Below, piece after piece: positions 6,147 through 7,682 of a stretch of 7,682 nt of DNA. The stretch covers positions 1 to 7,682 of the forward strand of contig JAEWPN010000259.1 of assembly GCA_023399455.1 (NCBI GenBank). The letters run 5' to 3'. Under the pieces are notes generated by a model. The model was not told the origin of the DNA. It saw only the letters and a list, made by a program, of their open reading frames with translations, and made no database searches. Source of the stretch: Bacillota bacterium. GTDB taxonomy: Bacteria; Bacillota; Clostridia; Lachnospirales; Lachnospiraceae. Position 1 is the first letter of the stretch; every line of letters starts with the position of its first letter. A program made the translations under genes and the position numbers.

Positions 6147-7592
6147 TTATTTTCCGGGATAAACTACTACGTTCCCGCCTTCCGTAATGGAGAAGCAATG
6201 TAATGCCAGATCCGCATGCAGGGAGATATTTTCATTTCCGAATGTTCTTGTGATAACCAGCTTATGAGTTTCCGGGAGATGTATTTGTATGTCTGCTTCC
6301 AAAGCAAATGCCGGATGTCTGTTTCGAAGCTCCATTAATTCCCTCAGCTTTATGACTACATCCCTTTTCATTTCTTCTTTTATTTCATCTGCCGAATAGT
6401 AATGCCTGTTAATATCCCGTCCGTTTTTCGTTTCTTCCATAAGACCGATATCGTTTTCTCCTGCCAGCATTCCCACATAGTATATCTGCGGAATGCCCGG
6501 TGCAAAAAACTGGATCGCCCTCGCCAGAAGGTAAGCATCTTTGTCATTACCAAGAGCAGAATAATAAGTCGTGTTTACCTGGTATATATCGAGATTATTA
6601 TATGCTGCCGTATTGTATATCTTTTTCACATTGGCACCTTTAGAAAACATCTGCTCCTTGACTTTGGCAATTTCTTCATCCGGCAGCAGATCCTTTACAT
6701 CCACGATTCCTATACCATCATGGGTATCCAATGTTGTAAATTGCTTTTTGGGGCTCATTTCCAGCCATTTTTTTAAATATCTGCCCTCGCCGTTATATAA
6801 TGCATGAAGCACCAATACGGGAAGCGCAAAATCATAAATCCAGAATCCCTGTTCTGCAATCTTCATCTGAATACTATAATGCTCGTGGATTTCAGGAAGT
6901 ATCTCCACCTTATAGGGCTTCAGAACATCTTCTATTTCATGCAGCAGCTCCCATATATCCGGTTCCACAAAGAAGCAGTTAGTGTCAGCTTTTTTGACTG
7001 CATAGGCAAATGCATCCAGACGAATCATAGCAGCACCTTTACCAGCCATATCAACAAGAGTATCCTTTATAAAGTTCTTTGTTTTTTCTTTTGTAATATT
7101 CAAGTCCACCTGTTCTTCGCAAAAGGTACACCAAACCTTTTCCGTGGTCCCATCCGCAAAAAACACATCGATATACGGCGCTCTCGGCTTCCTCTTGTAA
7201 ATAAGCTCCACCTGTTCTTCCGTGGGCTCTCCATTTTCCCAGAATTCATCATATCTGATAAAAAAATCTTTATATTCGGATTCGTCCTTTTTTTCCTCGA
7301 AGTCTTTAAAATACTCGGAACTTTTTGAAATATGATTTACCATGAAATCAAACATCAGATAATACTTTTCCCCCAGCCGGGCAATGTCACCGAAATCTCC
7401 AAACGCTTCGTCCACCTTGTCATAACGCATAGGTGCAAAACCCCTGTCCGCCGAAGATGGAAAAAAAGGAAGAATATGAACTCCGCCTATCGCATCCTTG
7501 TACCATGTATCCAGGACCTGTTCCAGTTCCTTTATGTTTTTTCCAAGACTGTCCGCATATGTTATTAACATAACCTTGTTGTCCAAAATCAC
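6147..7592 (-). CDS. gtfA: Sucrose phosphorylase (GH13 subfamily 18)
   Basis: A 481-aa enzyme, from memory the same length as Streptococcus mutans GtfA and very similar along its whole length (MLITYADSLGKN, GGVHILPFFPS, DRGFAP, IYKRK.RAP, GRDINRHYYS). It phosphorolyses sucrose to alpha-glucose-1-phosphate and fructose in the cytoplasm. The catalytic triad is visible: nucleophile Asp193 (IRLDAFAYAVKK), acid/base Glu234 (ILPEIHEHY) and transition-state stabiliser Asp292 (LDTHDG). The acceptor loop NNLDIYQ (332-338) matches sucrose phosphorylases, so I prefer this over the related sucrose-6'-phosphate phosphorylase. The start is a GTG at 7592, with GGAGG 7 nt upstream; it aligns with the GtfA N terminus, seven residues before MLIT. 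Next to GH27 and AraC-type genes it would process sucrose released from raffinose-family sugars. Confidence 0.93.
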   Translation of the reverse strand: MILDNKVMLITYADSLGKNIKELEQVLDTWYKDAIGGVHILPFFPSSADRGFAPMRYDKVDEAFGDFGDIARLGEKYYLMFDFMVNHISKSSEYFKDFEEKKDESEYKDFFIRYDEFWENGEPTEEQVELIYKRKPRAPYIDVFFADGTTEKVWCTFCEEQVDLNITKEKTKNFIKDTLVDMAGKGAAMIRLDAFAYAVKKADTNCFFVEPDIWELLHEIEDVLKPYKVEILPEIHEHYSIQMKIAEQGFWIYDFALPVLVLHALYNGEGRYLKKWLEMSPKKQFTTLDTHDGIGIVDVKDLLPDEEIAKVKEQMFSKGANVKKIYNTAAYNNLDIYQVNTTYYSALGNDKDAYLLARAIQFFAPGIPQIYYVGMLAGENDIGLMEETKNGRDINRHYYSADEIKEEMKRDVVIKLRELMELRNRHPAFALEADIQIHLPETHKLVITRTFGNENISLHADLALHCFSITEGGNVVVYPGK

Positions 7593-7599
7593 ATTTTTT

Positions 7600-7605
7600 C
7601 CTCCC
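7600..7605 (-). promoter_or_regulatory. Ribosome binding site deciding the GTG start of sucrose phosphorylase
   Basis: GGGAGG sits 7 nt from the GTG at 7592 and 28 nt from the first in-frame ATG (7571), so the GTG is used. An out-of-frame ATG at 7594, 5 nt from this site, is followed directly by TGA and overlaps the GTG as ATGTGA. Confidence 0.8.
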
Positions 7606-7613
7606 GCTATAAC

Positions 7614-7630
7614 ATAGTATCACAATAGTA
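7614..7630 (-). repeat. Tandem TACTAT repeat upstream of sucrose phosphorylase
   Basis: TACTAT occurs twice on the minus strand (7625-7630 and 7614-7619), 11 nt apart, about one helical turn. It lies just upstream of the ribosome binding site. One copy could be a -10 box and the pair could be a binding site. No convincing -35 is found at a proper distance; TTTAAT at 7633-7638 is another -10 candidate. The promoter of this gene is therefore unresolved, and it may instead be transcribed from a gene to the right. Confidence 0.25.
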
Positions 7631-7682
7631 CGATTAAAAGCTTTGGCAGACCCATGCCGGGTTACCTTCTGCACCGGTCAAC

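Noticed and set aside
6804..7328. Plus-strand open frame of 174 codons
   Set aside because: It is antisense to the conserved sucrose phosphorylase gene. Its Phe/Ile/His-rich translation is typical of a complementary-strand shadow.
7420..7674. Minus-strand frame of 84 codons overlapping the phosphorylase start
   Set aside because: It runs through the leader and the first third of a well-supported gene in another frame, with no ribosome site or recognisable product.
7653..7681. TTGACC (5/6 to -35) at the right edge as the phosphorylase promoter
   Set aside because: At 17 nt downstream the hexamer is GGCATG, not a -10 box, so the match is probably chance.
7661..7682. Imperfect inverted repeat GTTGACC / GGTAAC at the right edge
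   Set aside because: It needs a bulge, is short and is cut by the window end; there is no T-run to suggest a terminator.
1..7682. Search for CRISPR arrays, tRNA/rRNA genes, insertion sequences or phage-defence genes
   Set aside because: No regularly spaced repeats, cloverleaf, transposase frame or terminal inverted repeats were seen; nearly all DNA is covered by five well-recognised genes.

Overview
The window looks like chromosomal DNA of a low-to-moderate GC Gram-positive bacterium, most likely a gut Clostridia/Lachnospiraceae. I infer this from strong AGGAGG-type ribosome binding sites, TTG/GTG start candidates, tight gene packing and protein sequences that read like Firmicutes families. 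No database search was possible. I see no mobile element, CRISPR array, tRNA or rRNA.

Layout from left to right: (1) 1-181 is intergenic. It holds the rho-independent terminator of the ABC operon and, at the very edge, a possible promoter and the first codons of another leftward gene. (2) 182-3725, minus strand, is a two-gene operon for a heterodimeric ABC exporter; the reading frames overlap by 29 nt. The upstream subunit (1941-3725) has a degenerate ATPase site and the downstream subunit (182-1969) supplies the matching non-canonical signature motif, as in TM287/288- or BmrCD-type transporters. (3) 3726-3804 is a short gap with a candidate promoter and a dyad. (4) 3805-5103, minus strand, encodes a cytoplasmic GH27 glycosidase related to alpha-galactosidases. 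(5) 5104-5235 is a divergent promoter region in which the -10 boxes of the two genes overlap. (6) 5236-6084, plus strand, encodes an AraC-family regulator of the MsmR/RafR sugar-sensing kind. (7) 6099-6134 is a hairpin between convergent genes. (8) 6147-7592, minus strand, encodes a full-length sucrose phosphorylase (GtfA type). (9) 7593-7682 is its upstream leader.

The right half makes sense as an alpha-galactoside (raffinose/melibiose type) utilisation cluster like the streptococcal msm locus. The AraC protein would sense the sugar and activate the divergent GH27 gene. The GH27 enzyme would release a terminal galactose-like residue inside the cell. Sucrose phosphorylase would then convert the remaining sucrose to glucose-1-phosphate and fructose. 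The sugar importer is not in the window and may lie to the right, upstream of the phosphorylase. The ABC exporter is a drug/lipid-type pump that is probably functionally unrelated, although no clear terminator separates it from the GH27 gene.

I did not find a clearly novel system. The points most worth checking are the non-canonical GH27 substrate pocket, the complementary degeneracy of the ABC pair, the overlapping divergent promoters, and a start-stop ATGTGA that overlaps the GTG start of the phosphorylase gene.
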